Assembly: GCA_048013815.1 (NCBI GenBank)
Contig: CM106586.1
Location: 12,400,001 to 12,464,000 of the forward strand
Length of the DNA: 64,000 bases
Source of the DNA: Setoptus koraiensis
Lineage: Eukaryota > Arthropoda
Direction of reading: 5' to 3'
Shown here one piece after another: positions 12,401 through 26,900 of this stretch (positions are counted from its first letter, which is position 1; each line of letters begins with the position of its first letter). Under the pieces are notes generated by a model, which was not told the origin of the DNA, made no database searches, and saw only the letters and a list, made by a program, of their open reading frames with translations. Position numbers and translations under genes: made by a program.

Positions 12401-15400
12401 GCCCCAGATTTGCGCCAATTCGCTAACCAGCCAAAGCATCATTGTATCAGAGCCGATTGCAATTTAAATGGGCCCACCATTCGCAATTGGTTTGGTGTGG
12501 CAAACGAATTGCGGTCGTTCTGTTTTTTGCCATGTTTCTCTTTGCGCACCACACCGAGTGCACCAAAAACCACTTGCCGAGCCACTCAAAGTGTCATATA
12601 AGATAAACAATGAATAATCATGGCCAGCGTGTACGTCCGATATTAGCTTACATCAGCCTGACACAGCTACTTCGGGTCTCAGTTCGATGGCTGCCACCCG
12701 GCTGCGGCTGTAATGCGGCTCGAAAATCCGTTTCGAAAACTCACTTTCACACAAACTTGTCACTAAAAGGTCGCCGAAAATCCCAATCGTGGCGAGCTGT
12801 CGTATTCGGTTTGATTGCGGACAATTTTCAACGGAGCCCACCTGACCAGTGACGGTTTTTTCGGAAAAAAAAACATAGTGACTATGGCACGTAGCACCGA
12901 GTTGTGATTGGTCCTATTTCGAGCCTAGCCAGCGCGGTGAAGCGGACGCGAACGCCGAAAAAGTGTACTTATTGGCCTGGGCGGCCGGAATGCAGCCCGA
13001 ATGGCACGCTCGTTCGAACTGCGATTCGAGCTGCGGATTCTGCACGCGAGGTGCCCGAGAGATCCTTTCGGATTGTGTTTTTTTTTCAGAGAAAAATTTT
13101 TCTTCAAAGAAAATTTTTTTCCAGAGAGAAATTCAGAGGCGTTCACAAGCGAACATAACCTGCACCGGTCATGGTTTTTCTTTTCGCGAGACACCGCACA
13201 AGTGGGCGAGACTGGGTGTAAAAGATGCCACGAAATCATCGTATCGGACGGTTTCTCGGGGGGCAAACCATCGGTTTGTAGCCAATCCATCGCCATCTGC
13301 AAGGCTTTTCGTGTGCGAGTTCGCACGACAAAAGAGAGCGATAAAAGCGATGAAAATCAGCGAACGAGCGAGCGAGAGAAGCTAATTTTGAGAATTTTCA
13401 AGATTTGTCTCACAGCGTCACTGTTTGACACTTTGTCACAAGATGACGGCACCAACAACATGTAGACATTGACAGGGGCGTCGAGACAGCGATTAAGAAT
13501 AGCATTATTGCACGGATGCCTGCATTTGTGCGCGCCAGAAATGGCTATACAGCAAATTTATCATCACATCTCGCGGGGTGCCGGCAACAATCGCTGAAAC
13601 TTATTACAACTTTACAACTTCTCACAGACACTTATCTTTGATCGTGTTCTTCGAGCGCGTTCCCATTGTGTCCGGCGTGTTCTGGTGCCGCAAAATATGG
13701 CCACCAGTCCGCCACTGGACAATCGGCCTCAGATCAGATCAGAGGCGCAGAGAAAAGCGGATCGGAGGAGCGCGGGCGAGCGGCAAAGTAATTGGCAAGA
13801 CAATAGTTTGCGCTCAATGTGTTACCACCAATCGCAACGGCAGTTTGATTTTGTGCCGTTGTTAAATTTGTTTCTTCTGGTGGCGCCTCTTTTGTCGTCG
13901 CTGTGGGCCCTTAAGTCGATCATAATCTACTTTGCGCGACACACGGGTCTTGCGAGCTGGCCCCCTGTCGGGTGTGGCGAGCTGGCCCGGCCCGGTCTAG
14001 TTGTGCGCCTGGCCAGCCGACGGTCTAGCCGGCCGGCGAGCATTTCTACAGCAGCGGCAGCAGTTTCCGATTAACAGCTATTTGGCCGGCCGGCCAGCCA
14101 GTCGGCGGGCATATAGAGCTCGCTGCTCGCAACATTTGGGGCCCACATTATTTCGGACACGCTGGCGCTGGTGTTCGGCTGCTGAGACAGATAAGTTTCC
14201 GCGTAAGAGGCGCGCGAGATAGAGGCCCGCGACGGCGGAGACGGAAAGCGCGCCGAAAGGACGCAAAGAAGTGCAAAGCAAACGACAAGATGAGAGGGCC
14301 ACCAAGGCCAATAAGAGTGCGAAATTTCGCCCTGGTCCCACTCGCAACTGGCGCAAAGTGTTATTGCTAGGCGTCGCTCATTTTCGCCCGCTGCACGCTG
14401 GCACTGCGGGCCAAATGGCGCCCCGGCCCCGGAGTGTCGCCCGCGAGCTCGTCGGGCCAAACATTTAAGGTCTGCACATATTGTAGTTTTGGTTGGTGTA
14501 GTCATTGTTGCCAGTTGTCGCGACTCGCCGCCACTTGCTTGCAACTGCTCAGCACAGACGTGACACAATTTAGCCGGCCCTCTAACTGGATTGAATTCTA
14601 CAATCTCAATCTCTTTTCTCTTATTTCTGGCCCCGCTCGCCAGCCTCATTCTATTACGTCATTTCGTCGACACTTGTCTCGCATGTCTGTCGGGGCGCCC
14701 CCGTTAGCCGACCGCATAGAGGCTCGCTGGTGCTCACTTGGCAGTGCAAAAGTTGCTCGTTCGTCTGAATTCTTACATACATATGCGCACATGTAAGTGT
14801 AGTGTATATATGTATGTAAGTTTGCTTGTTTGTTTGTTTGTTTGTTTGTTTGTCTGCTTGCTTGGCCGCTTTTACTGACGACACTTACGTCACAAATCGT
14901 GCGATATGACAATGGTACAATGCACATACACTTACATTCATCATATTTCGACTCTCTCTCTGTTCAAACATTACCTTTCTCGTATTACGCAATCGCCACT
15001 GCCAGACACTCACACCATTCCGAAAGTGAGGCCGCTAATTGTCTATTTGCTGTTGCTTCGTGACGCCAAATCTAGACGCACATTATGAAACGTTCGTCAT
15101 CGCCATGGCGCTGCCATCAATTCGACTACCAACCTGGCGCACGAGTAATGTCAAAATGAACGACAAAACAAGTCTCGAAATAAGACAAAGTAATTCAGCC
15201 ATTTAACGTGGCCAGTTAATCACGACAGCAGCCGGCCAACAAATGCCAAGTCGACAATACGACTTCGGGCAGCCTATCTTGTGGCCATTACATCGAATGG
15301 CTCCCGTTCGGACCGAATCGACTTTTATCGCTTACGAGGCAGCTTCGGCTGACGCCGATCGAGTTCGAATGTTCCAGGTCAGCAATTTCCTGGCGAAGCC

Positions 15401-18400
15401 ACAACTTGTCGAATTGTCATCGAGCCGCAACTTGCAATTCGATCAGAATTTCTCGCTGCCCCGGAATCTGCACCGACTCGCCCATTGATCAGTCAACTGA
15501 CCGGCCGAATTGCCGTTTCGCTCTGGCTTGATTATACACCGTAACAGCAATCAGGCTCACATTATTGGTAGGTGCCATTCCTTTACGGTGCGATTTCGAT
15601 GAACAGCAACTTATTTAAATTCTCTTCATTGCACCTTTTTGCGACTGTGTGACAACTAACTTAGTTAGTTAGCTGTCATGGTTCGAAGTGAGCGCTCAAG
15701 TTATGGAAATCTGTCGCTTTTCTTGAAGGTCAAGATGCTGCCAGCAAAAGTTGGTGAGCATAAATGGGTTAGTGTGCGAGAAGAGCGTCTCTAAGATCGA
15801 AATCGATATTGAGCAAAAGCAAATAACTCGCATCGCAGTTATTTCGAGCGAAAAGACGACCGGTGAACGTAGATGGATTCGAAACTAATCAAGGACACGT
15901 CAGATTGCTGCCATGCGGCCGTCGATGTCGAGCCGAACGCAGAAGATGAGATTCTCAGCTTGCCAAGCACAACCTGGCGCGGTTTTTTCATCTAGAGAAG
16001 AATTTCGGGCATTCATCTTGTCGTAAGTTTTGGGTTGCAACGATAATCTAAACTTCTCATCGAAAGGTATTAGAAAATTTGAATTTCCAAATCGTCAATA
16101 ACTTGCGTTATTGGTTAAATTTGACTAGAAATTAGACAGGAAGTCGCTATCTTGTCGGTTTTTTCTTCGATTCTACGATTTTCTAACTTTTGGAACGTTT
16201 TTTCGGGGGTTTGCTGTTAAGAAAAAAGTTAGACACTTGCACGGGCCGATCGAGAAACGGTTAGATTGCTTGACTTTGTTTCGCTCGACTTGAAACAATG
16301 AAAATGTATCATCGGCGGGCTTCTTTTTAGTCCCCGAAGGGCCTGTTTGGAAACAGCTCTGCCATAAAGCGCCGGTGAGTACAGCTAGAAATTGGCAGTA
16401 TATCTCGGTTTTATGGCAAAAACTGTGCCTTTCCATTTTGCGCCTCCCATTTTCCAAGTAATCAACTTGAGTGACTGCGGTGATGTGACCCATGTGTGCA
16501 GTGTACGAGCCAGAAAAAAAAGAGGCAAGGGTCCTGGAAAACTCAAGCGGATCAGTTGGCACCACAAAAAATGCTTTGTGTGCTTCAAGAAAATCAAGGC
16601 AATCTTATCTGTAGATAAAATTCCCATTCTTTGCGTGATACACAACACAACATATGTAATCCGCTTTGGTGTAATTGGCTTCTCGCTGGATCTGGTTATG
16701 TCCGGTCAATTTGATTTGTTTCTGTTATCGTGTCGCGTGCGTTAGCGAGAATGGTTTTGGTCATTGGGATGCGGATGCCGAAAGTTGTTGCATGCAAGGC
16801 GCGCATATTATGAAGAAGAAACTTCATAACATCACTGCGCTTAATCAATCATGTCTGCTAGAAATATTCTAACGTTAATGAATGACCGCCCGCCCGCCCG
16901 CATGCCGGCCATACAGGAAAGACACCGAATTCCGAGAGCAAATTTCGAGAGATTATGATCAATAGATTAATATATTGTTGCATTGCAACTGGAAGCTCAT
17001 TAGCTAGTTAGCTGGGCACGATAAAGTCGAGTTAGCTCTCTGGTTTCTATCTGCATATCCGTCGCTAACAATAATGAGAGATGAGAATTAGATTGTTGCC
17101 AGCAGCAGCAGCAGCAGCAGTTGCTCGGTCGTTTCGGTGCAACCGTTATCATTGCCGGCTGGGGCCCGCTGATGATTTCCTGTTTTGTTTGGCAGGCCGA
17201 GGCGAGTGTCCGTGGGGCCCGGCGTGGACCAGCGAGACTCAATATTGGTCAGTATTGTGCTGGCCAGCACAATGTTGGCCTGGGTGCCGGTGCGCAATGG
17301 GCGCTGGCCCTTTTAGCCATGTAAATCATTTTAATTCGGCCGGCAAAAAGAGATTCATCTCGATCCCGTGTCTGAGTGGCTGTGTGTATATACGCACAGA
17401 TATTGCGATGCGTTTCGTGCTCGGCAAATCTTCAATTTGTCTGATTTGTTACAGTTTGTCCACTGTCTGGTTGCGGCACAAACACGCCACAAACGCCGGC
17501 GAGACGGGCACGAGCGGCTCGATAGCTAGGCGCTGGCAGATATGCATATACCGGTATATAAATAACGGCATATGCAACATTAAGAGCATGTTGTTAATGT
17601 TTATGCCTGGCTGCCGCGACGCCAGAACAAACACATAACATATTAATCACACAGTCACATGACACGTAATATGATTTCTCACTCAATTCGCTGCCACGAG
17701 CCGCCAAAATGCCATTTCATGTTGGAGCAGCCGGCCAGCTATTATCCTTATCGGATGGCATCGCGCGATTCGCGACTCGCGACCGGCGAGCCGCCATGCC
17801 AGGCAACGGCGGCCATGCCCGGCAACGGCGGCCATGCCAGCCTCTGGCTATTTTCGGACCGGGCCCCAATTGGCAATTGGCGCAGCTGGCAAGCCACTGC
17901 AATTGATATATATCTCTCATATGTGCAATTGCTATTTATTCACATGTGCGATATGTCGTCTCGGGATGTATATATATATTTATTATAAATATGTGTCTGG
18001 CGGGCTCGCGCATGTTTAAACTAGCACATATATATGGCGAATATATGATGCATAATGTCTGTTTGAACAGCGCCAGCGCCTCATCCGCAATCAAAACGCT
18101 AACCGCTCTGATTTTTGGCCCTGATTTGCCGGGCCTCAAGTCTCGCCAGGCTCGTTTCGGCGCCTGATTTACATTGTGTTTACGTTTTGTGTTTGCGCCA
18201 GATTTCCGCCATCATGTCCACACGCAAACCGCACACACACACACGCCAGACCGCACAAACGGGCACTCGGGACCCGATGATTGCAATCAGGTGGCTGCCG
18301 TTTACGAGAGCGGCCTCGGCGGCGCGCGGTCATTGTTGCGCGCCCAAATGTCTGCTGCTGCTTTTTGTCCCTTTCGGTGGCGTCGGTGTTGTTGTCGGCG

Positions 18401-21400
18401 TCGGCCGCTCGTGGCGCCATTGTGTTATAATGCAGCCGCAACACACACACACACACACACACCCAGTGATGCCACTGACAGGGGATTAGACGCTTGTGGG
18501 CCCCATTTTTGTTGTTTATATCTGGTGCCGGCGAGGCGCAGTGGCAATCGTACCAATTGTAGTGGAAACACACAATGAAGACAGTCGGCAAACAGCCCAA
18601 AACGACAAATTGAAATTCAATTTGGTCCGATCCGCGGCCCGCCAGCCCGGCCCAAATCCGAGCCAAACCCGCGCCGAAGCCGCGCCGAACGCGGGCCTGT
18701 CTCGCGCTGCCTGCCCGAACTGACATGTGGCGCGGGGCGCGGAATATCGCCGTTCAATTGGCCCGATTGGCGATTTTTCAGTGGCGCCGTTCGCCGGCAA
18801 CACCGAATAAACTGCGCCCACTTTCCTGTTGCGAGCCAGTGTTTCCTTTTCTCGGAACAGTTTTGCTCTCTCTGTCTCTCGATATTCTCCGCCGGGCCCC
18901 ATGTTCGGCCAGCCACTTGTCTTGGCTAACGCTTGCTTGGGCGCCCCTTGTAGCATCTCCGTTTGTCTTGTCGGGCGCCCCACTTGGGCCCGTGCTCCAA
19001 TTGGCCGTTGTTGGCGCTGTTGGCCTTCATCTCGTCGAGCCTTTTATTTCGGCTCATTTAATTTTCTAATGTTGTCGCCCATAAAATGCCAGACAACGCT
19101 GGCCGGCGGCTCGCCAGCCATTCAATTCGATGGCAGCTCGAACCCTTCAAGCTGCTCAGTTCGTCTGTCAGTCAGTTGGTCGGGCCGACTCGACGAGTTT
19201 TTGCTCGTCGCCCCAATTGACAACGGGTCGCCCTCGTTCCGGCTAAGTTATTCCTTCGGCATCTCCCACTGCCACAACAACTGATACACGCACACACACT
19301 GACACACGCACACTCACACACCGTTAACCGTGAAGTGGGTGAACTTGTGGAGTTTTCTGGGGACGCGCGACGACACACAAAGTGTCTCTTGCGTGCTATA
19401 TGGGCGCAGCCTTTGTTTGGGGCCCGTCTCGCCCATATGCCGCGGCCGACGTTGGGGCCGCTCGAGGCCGGCGAGCGATCATGTGATCGCCGGCTCGCTG
19501 TTGTGCCCGCTCGTTCCGTTCGACTGGCCGGGCGCGAGCGGGCCGCGCCGTCGTCTGGCCCGCTCGACGGGGCGACATTTGGGGGCGGCCGCTCACTGGT
19601 GAACGCCGGCCAGCGGTGACCGGCGATGACTAGTGAACAAACAGAGGCGAATAGAGGCAGTCACAGGGGTGAATTTTTGGCCGGCGTCAGTTGGCATTGA
19701 ATTAGCCAATTCAATGCCAAATGAACGCCAACTGAGCGAACGGCCGCCCAATTGTAGTTTGAATCGCGCACTGGCCGCTGACCCCGACCAAATTCAAGTG
19801 GCCAATATTCACAACCCACAGCCGGCCAAATTTGGGGCCCAATTCGGGGCCCAATTGAGTGCCGGTCGAAACAGCGCTGCCGTCTGTGGCCGGCGGACCT
19901 TGTGGCCGTTTATAGAAAAACGGGCCAATGGCTGGAGAGATAATGTTGCACATGGATCAGTGAGCAATTTTGGATTTTGGCAAGTCACTGTTGGCTGCCG
20001 GGCGAGTGAGTTAGTGCGCCGGCCGAGCTAGGCAACTTTTACGGGTTCTCCCATCGGCGCCAGAATAAACTGGTGGCGCCGCCGCTTGCTCTAACTAAGC
20101 CAATCTAGATCTGGGCCACTGATCAAACTGGCGCCGAGAAGCGCTGAAAATGAAACTAAAACTAAAAGCATCAACATCAGCATCAACGTCACCGTTGTTT
20201 TTGGATTGGCCAGACGAGTCTGTGGGGCCCCGTTCGTGTGCTATGTGACTCCAATCACGTAGCGCGAGTGCGTATCAACTTGGCCAGTGGCAGTAATTCC
20301 ATGATTTCCAGATGATAAATCAGATTCTTCAATAACAAAAGAGCAGAGAGGTGTACACACGCGCTGCAAACTGGCCAGCGCGTAGACCTTTTCGCTTAGT
20401 CCGGATAAGACGAGTCGTAATAAAATAAACGATTGCCGCTCGCCAAACTGCAACTAAACGGCAGCCGGCAACAACCAAACCGAACCGTATAAAATGTGCG
20501 CCCCCGCACGCTCTCTCTCTCTCGCTCTCTCGTTCCAGCTCAACAACAGTATCATCACTCATTAGTGACGATAGCTGATTGGCATTTTGATTGCACTGTC
20601 TGCGACCACTCGGGGCCCGCGTTACCTTGGGCTACGGCGCGCTGGCTGGGCTCGTTTTCTGTTGCGACAGCACGCCAGAATTGGACGGCCAGACAGAATT
20701 GGAGCAGCAAACGGACAGCAAAACAAACAACCGGGCGGCGGGCCAATTCGCTCACCTGTAAACTCGTCGTCGATATCTCAACTGAAAATCTTGTGCCACG
20801 GCACGCTCGTTTGGCGAATCTCGAACAGGCCAAATTGAGCCGCTCCGGCGCCCGCCATTCGAAGGGTCAGTCGCTGCAACTAACAAGCTGCCCATCGATG
20901 ACAGGCAGCTCCAAAAAATGATCCCGCACCAGCCGTCGCCCGGCATCATCTTTGCTCTACGTTACATCCCGAACGGGAGTTCATCGTCGCCGTCCCTGTT
21001 GGCGCTCGTCGTCATTATTTATAATTAGGCCCCCGAAACTGGCCCCAAGATGCCGCTGTCACTCAACACTGTTGAGTCAACAGTTCTCGAGGCGGTCAAA
21101 AATCTCAGAAAGATCTATTTCGGGCATTGCCACACATTGCAATGTAATGATCATTGACTCATCCGGCTCTAATTAATGAGCGCTCGCTCGCTCCGGTATG
21201 GAAATGCGCCGCCCATGGTCTGGAAATGCGCCGCCCATGGTCTGGCCGTGCGATGAATGAATATTTCCGGCCGAAATCCGGCTCGTCGGGCTATCATTTG
21301 TCGGCGGGCGACCGGCGCGCGCCCTTGTGCGCCATTTATTTTATTAAATCCCCCTGACTAGTCACGTTCGAACAGCACACGCAAACAGTAGCAAATAAGG

Positions 21401-23921
21401 CGCCAGATGACGGAGTTGGCCTCGCGAACCATTTATTGAGTCGGTCAGTGTGGCCTGGCCAGATTGTGCGCGCGTTCCGCAAATTCCGTTCTCTGATCAA
21501 CTTGATCCCCAAACTTGTTTCGGCTAGCTGCTGCGACGCTAGCAGCGGCGTCGCTGCAATGATGATATATCATTTCGGGGGTGGCGCAAACTGGCCAACT
21601 GGCGCCGCGAATATGGCCCGCGATGAAATGAGATCATCGCGTGGGTCTGGCGTGGACATTATTACAACATTAAGATATAGGCGAGCTAATTTGGGACGCA
21701 TAGAGGCGCTCAATGTGGCGCACTGGCCACCAGAATGATTGCAGCGGCGAGAAGCCAAAGAAAAAAGGAAATCGTGGCGGCGCCGCTCGGATTTATGAGA
21801 TTTCCATGGCGGCGCCGGCGGTGGCAGCGGCAGCCAAAGCGAGACTTCGAACTGGAATTAGGGGATATATTCCTCATCAGCAGTGTCCACTGGCACTGCT
21901 GGTGCCACGGTGGCGAACGCTCCGCGAACCGATTGCGCAATTTCCTCTCGCCACTCGCAGGCCCCAAATTATAACACCACAGCCAGCTGCCTCCCCCCCC
22001 CCAACCCACCCCCTGGTTTATGCTCGGCACACACATTGTACAAGCTTGTGGTGGCGCGACAGTCGAGAGCGCCATAATCGCCGGAGTCAACTAAACTAAA
22101 CTGTCCACTTGATGATGAGACGGACGATTCCCCGTCCGCTCGTATTTTCGGGTGCCAGCGACACGTTTGGCAGCCTGTGTTCGGGGGAGCCCATCAATTT
22201 GTGTGTGTCTAGACCGTTGTCGGTTGGTTTAAAATGGCCGCGCGCCAGGTGAGCGGCGCCAATGAGGCTCAAAGGTGGCCAAAATGACGGATGGATCAAA
22301 TTAAAAGTGACTCCGAATCAAATTATTTCTTCGCGCTGCTGGCCAGCAGCGTGGCAACCGAGAATTGTTGTTGCAGCGACAATGATGTTTTTCTTTCACC
22401 GCTAGCACATTTTTTAAACGAGTGGGGCCGAAAATGTTTTTTTTTTGTTTTCTCTCGCGCCAAATAATAGAACAACTCAATTTCGGCTGGCGCAAACACT
22501 CGCTAATAGCGGCCGGCCCAGTCGCCAGACGCTAATGGCCGACAGCCGGCGCTTCGCACATGTGTATTGTCATTTATCAGGGGGCGCGCTAACCCGGCGC
22601 TGGCGCCGGCGCCGCCATACAGTATGTAAGCAAGTGGCGCATCACGGTGAAAATGGCGCCTGACACAATGATGCCTGGGGGTATCATCAACAAGAGATGA
22701 TCGATTGGTCAGGCTGGCGCAAAAATGGCCCCAGGGTACCAATGTCAATCTTTTCATTGTCGACTGCCGAAAGCGGGCGCTTCGCACCGGGGCCCCAATT
22801 TGCACCGGCCCGAGATATGTAATGAACAAATCTGATTAACTAGATCGAAAGTACCTGCTGTTGCCGTTGTGAGCGCAGTGTGTCAGTCATAATTAAAGGC
22901 AGCGCGGGCGTTGTTTATCGGCGTACACACGGCCAAACTAAATTACAAACTTGCAGTCTGCAGTGATTTTTCGCGAATCGCGATCCGCGCATCAGCGCGC
23001 GCCCCACACAAAATCAATATCAATATCTCACACGGCCAGCACCATCAATTACAACCGCATCAGATATCATGAGAGAGAGAGAGCGAAATCTCACGGCCAG
23101 ACACATCGTTTAGCATGGTGATCGCGCCCCGTTTGCCGTTTTCTTCGCCCCTTCGTTCTTCGGCGCCCCCGAAAAATGCCACTGACAGCCAGCAGCAAAG
23201 TGTTTTTTTCCCTCTCTCTGCCCGTTTTTCCCTATCTCTCTGCCCGTTTCCCCCCCCCCTCTCTCTCTGGGTTTATGCCCGCTTCCCGTGAACTTCACGG
23301 CGTGAAGCCATCGTCCAGATTGGCGGCCCTAATCTATGTGTCCAATTTAAGTTGCCAGCCGCGTAATCCCGCGCTAAGTTCAATTTCTCGCTAATCTTCG
23401 ACACTGCCATTGGCCGCAATTTAACCCAAACGCAATCCTCTTCTCCCCTCTTCTCGTCATCGTGCCTCCACTCACACATAAATTACCCGCAACTCATACC
23501 CGTGCACGTACCCGCGGCGCCCAACTTGGACTCGTGCGACTGTTGCGCGCAATTTGGGTTGGTTGCGCAATTGAATCGCCTCGGACGGGATTGCTCATGG
23601 GATTGGGTACGCACAACGACGACAACAACGACAACAACAACGCAACAACATGCTATAGGCAAGACAAGCATCATTAAACAGCTGATTGAGTCGCAGCAGG
23701 TATTTTTACCTGCGCAGCACGTCCGCCAGGACCTGAAACACAGTGACCAAGTGAATTTAAATTGGCTAAGCAAATTGAACTATCATGAACAGCTACTAGA
23801 GGAAACCATTGAGGCGCGTCGTTTGGCCTCGGCTCTGGCCAATCAGATGCAGGCCCATGCACAACTGCAACTACTGCTCGAACAACAACAGCGTTGTCAT
23901 CAACAGCAGCAGCAGCAACAA

Positions 23922-23952
<31 letters not shown>

Positions 23953-26900
23953 AACAGCAACAACAACCACAGCAACAACCGTCAAGGAAGTCCAGCACGT
24001 GCCAGCCAGTCTCGTCCAATACAGCACAACACAATAATAGCCAACAGCAACAACAAGTGCACCCGAAAATACTTATATCGACGTCGCAACCGCTCAAACA
24101 ATCGGCGCCCCCAACGAGGGGCGGCCAGCCTCAACCGCGCGCCTCCGTGGGTGCCATAACGGCACAAGAGCAGGTACGATTGGCAGCAATTGAACCGCAA
24201 ATATCCAGAGATGCCTTGGTGGCGTCTTCGCGCCATCAGCAACAACAACAATCCACAACAGATATCACAAACACCGACAGCACGGCGACAAATGCGGCGC
24301 GCGATTGTGCAGGTGAGTGCACAACCGGAAGTGAGCAAGATGCCTCGCCGTTGCTGTTGACAACAAACAGTCAGTCAATGACAAGTGCAGCAGCAGCGGC
24401 AGTAGACGAGACGACGAGCCAGCAGCAGCCAAAGCGATTTCTGGCCCCGTCCGCCGCGGAACAGATGGATGCCGGGCGCGTTGCGGCACCCGTCAGCGCG
24501 GGTCAGTCCAATTCGAGCGTCAACTCGACCCATGTTAGTACCCAACTCCATCCAAAGAGCAGCGCCAGCGCCCAACAATTGCCGCTGTCCAGCCAGGGGC
24601 GCTCCAGTAGCGGTACCGGAAGTAGCATTAGTGCCTCAATTAATCAATTTCGGCGCAAGTCGGCCATAACTGCGGGCGCCTCAAAACAGCCAACAGAGGG
24701 CGCAACCAAGACAAAATTGGGCGCCCTGCTCAGACAACACAGGCCGTCGTTGGTGCCCAACGGGGGCGGGGGCGGCGGCGGCGGGCCGGCGACGTCCAAT
24801 TCGGGCTCGTTCGGCAAGCTGGGCTCCAATTTGGGCTGCTCGGTGTTGCCCATGAACGGGCTGACGGCGCTACAGGGCAGCGGCAAGAACAATTTTCGGA
24901 TAAAGTCCAGCGAGGAGATTCAGGCGACAGGTAAGCAGCAGCAGCAGTTGCTGCTGAGCAACCAGGCGGCGAGCGGTCAGAGCCGCAGTCAGAGCGGCAA
25001 CAGCAACCTGTTGGATCAGCGGCGAGCTAGCAGTTTGTCGGCGGTGGCCATAGCTGCGTCGGCGGCCATTCACTCGCACCATTTGCATAGCCAGCAACAA
25101 CAACACAAGCAACAGCAGCAACAACAACAGCAACAACAACAACAATTGCTGCTGCTGCAACAACAGAAACAACAACAGGAAATGCTGGCCATGAACATAA
25201 GTCACCAGTTGAGTTTGTTGCAGCAACTGGAGCACCAGTTCGCCTCCATTTATCACAATAGGCAACTCAACAGTCGGTGCTTGTCGCGGGCCGCCACCCA
25301 ATTGGCCTCGAAAATCGATCATTTCATTGTCAATTTCATATCGCCCTTCAATCAGTGCCTGTTCGAGTTGAACATCATCGACATGCCGCTCATACACTCG
25401 TACCAATTTCCCACAAATACCCTGTTGGAGTGGTCGCTGTACAAGGGCAAGTCTCACCTGTTGACGGCCGACGCCTATTTGCTGGTGTTCGATCTCACCA
25501 GGCCGTCCACATTTCAATACATTAAGACAATTCGCGACAAGATATTTGAGTCGCGAAAAATGTCCACCGTGCCCATATATGTGATAGCCAACAAGGCCGA
25601 TTTGTGTCCGTCCCTGCAGCCCGCCATTAAGGCGCGCCAAACGCTGTCCATGCAACATTGTTATCAGTCGTCGTCGTCCAATAATTGTTATCACTCGTCG
25701 TCGTCGGCGACCGCCTCATCCTCAAATCACGCCACAGGCCACTACGGGGGCGCCACTGGCCACTACGGGGGCGCCACAAGCGGCGGTTATAGCAGCCACA
25801 ACAGCAAAACAGCTACGACGGGCCCCAAACTAAAGTCACGATGCAAACATGATACGCACAATTATTATCCGGCGCTGCACGGCACCGGCAAGGCCGCTCG
25901 CCGTAATTGTCAGCTGCGCGCCAACGCAAACAGCGGCCGGGCTCCGGGCCGCGTGACAGGTGCCTTACACAGCCTGAGCAACAACTTCGGCCATTATTTT
26001 TGTCACGTGCCCCTAGCGGTCATAACAAGACAGCACGGCACAGAGGGGCCCGGCTGCACATTTGCAAAGTCGGCCCAATTACAGCAGCGCCACGCGCGCG
26101 CCCATCGTCATCAATCTCCGAGAAAATCCCGTTCAACAACAACTACAAAATCATCATCTTTGTTTCATCATCAGTCGTCGCAACATCAACAGCAACAACA
26201 ACAACAACAGCACCACCACACAACCACCACAATTAGATGGTGGCGCCACCTGATTGGCCGACCAATGTCACCGGGAGCCCATTGCGACAATACGAGCGCC
26301 CATTGCAAGTCGAAACGATGCCATCATCACAGTCACACAATGTCGCCAGCCGATCATATGCTGTCGCTGTCGCCCTGCCAACAGCAGCCGTCGGCCAGCC
26401 CCACAGCGCCCCCAAGCAAGCTGTCCGTCAAACATCCAGAGCCGCGGCAGCAGCAAAACAACAACAACGCGCCCAGTGCTGACAACTGGTGGCGAGATTC
26501 ATTTAATAATTTGTTTAGATTGCGTCATTCGCGCAATTCATCTAACCACCACCAGAATGGGGCCGCACTTCACACGCCAACTAACGGCAACAACAACGGC
26601 GCAACCGGCAGCGCCTCTCACAACGGGGAGGCGCTCAGTTTGCGCATTAGCTCGGCAAGCAGGCGCTACGTGCTTAATTTATGCCGTCAGTTTAGGTGGC
26701 GCCAGCGGAGAGCTCGTGCGCGACACAATCACGACAGTTTCACCTGTCGTCAGTATGCTAATTTGTTTACGGCGGCCGCGGCAACAATAGCCACCAATCA
26801 GGCGGCGGCGCAAGCGGCCAGCGAGCGCTCTCAAACGCCCGTTGGCGGCTACGGGCCGGATTTGTTTGCCAGTCTGCTGGCGGGCAGCGCGACCAACTTG

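Larger units (their letters stand above)
1960..23658 (+). other. intron 1 of the RASL10-like gene (21.7 kb)
   Basis: The donor is GTGAGT and the acceptor is CTATAG before GCAAGACA. The phase is 1 on both sides, which restores GGC-AAG of the P-loop. The intron is GC-rich. It holds several simple repeats, listed separately, and many GGGGCCC and GGCGCC words. I found no convincing gene inside it on either strand: its open frames are short, start mostly at non-ATG codons and resemble no family I know. Enhancers are plausible in an intron this long, but I cannot point to one. Confidence 0.8.

Noticed and set aside
14071-14649. 192-codon minus-strand frame in the Ras intron
   Set aside because: It has no motif. 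GC-rich DNA lacks stop codons by chance.
23502-23658. Extension of the Ras exon upstream to a GTG at 23502
   Set aside because: The AG at 23657-23658 in the correct phase and the P-loop match to exon 1 show that this part is intron.
24870-25694. 274-codon minus-strand frame opposite the Ras exon
   Set aside because: It is the mirror of Ras core and polyGln coding sequence, and the plus strand has clear family motifs here.
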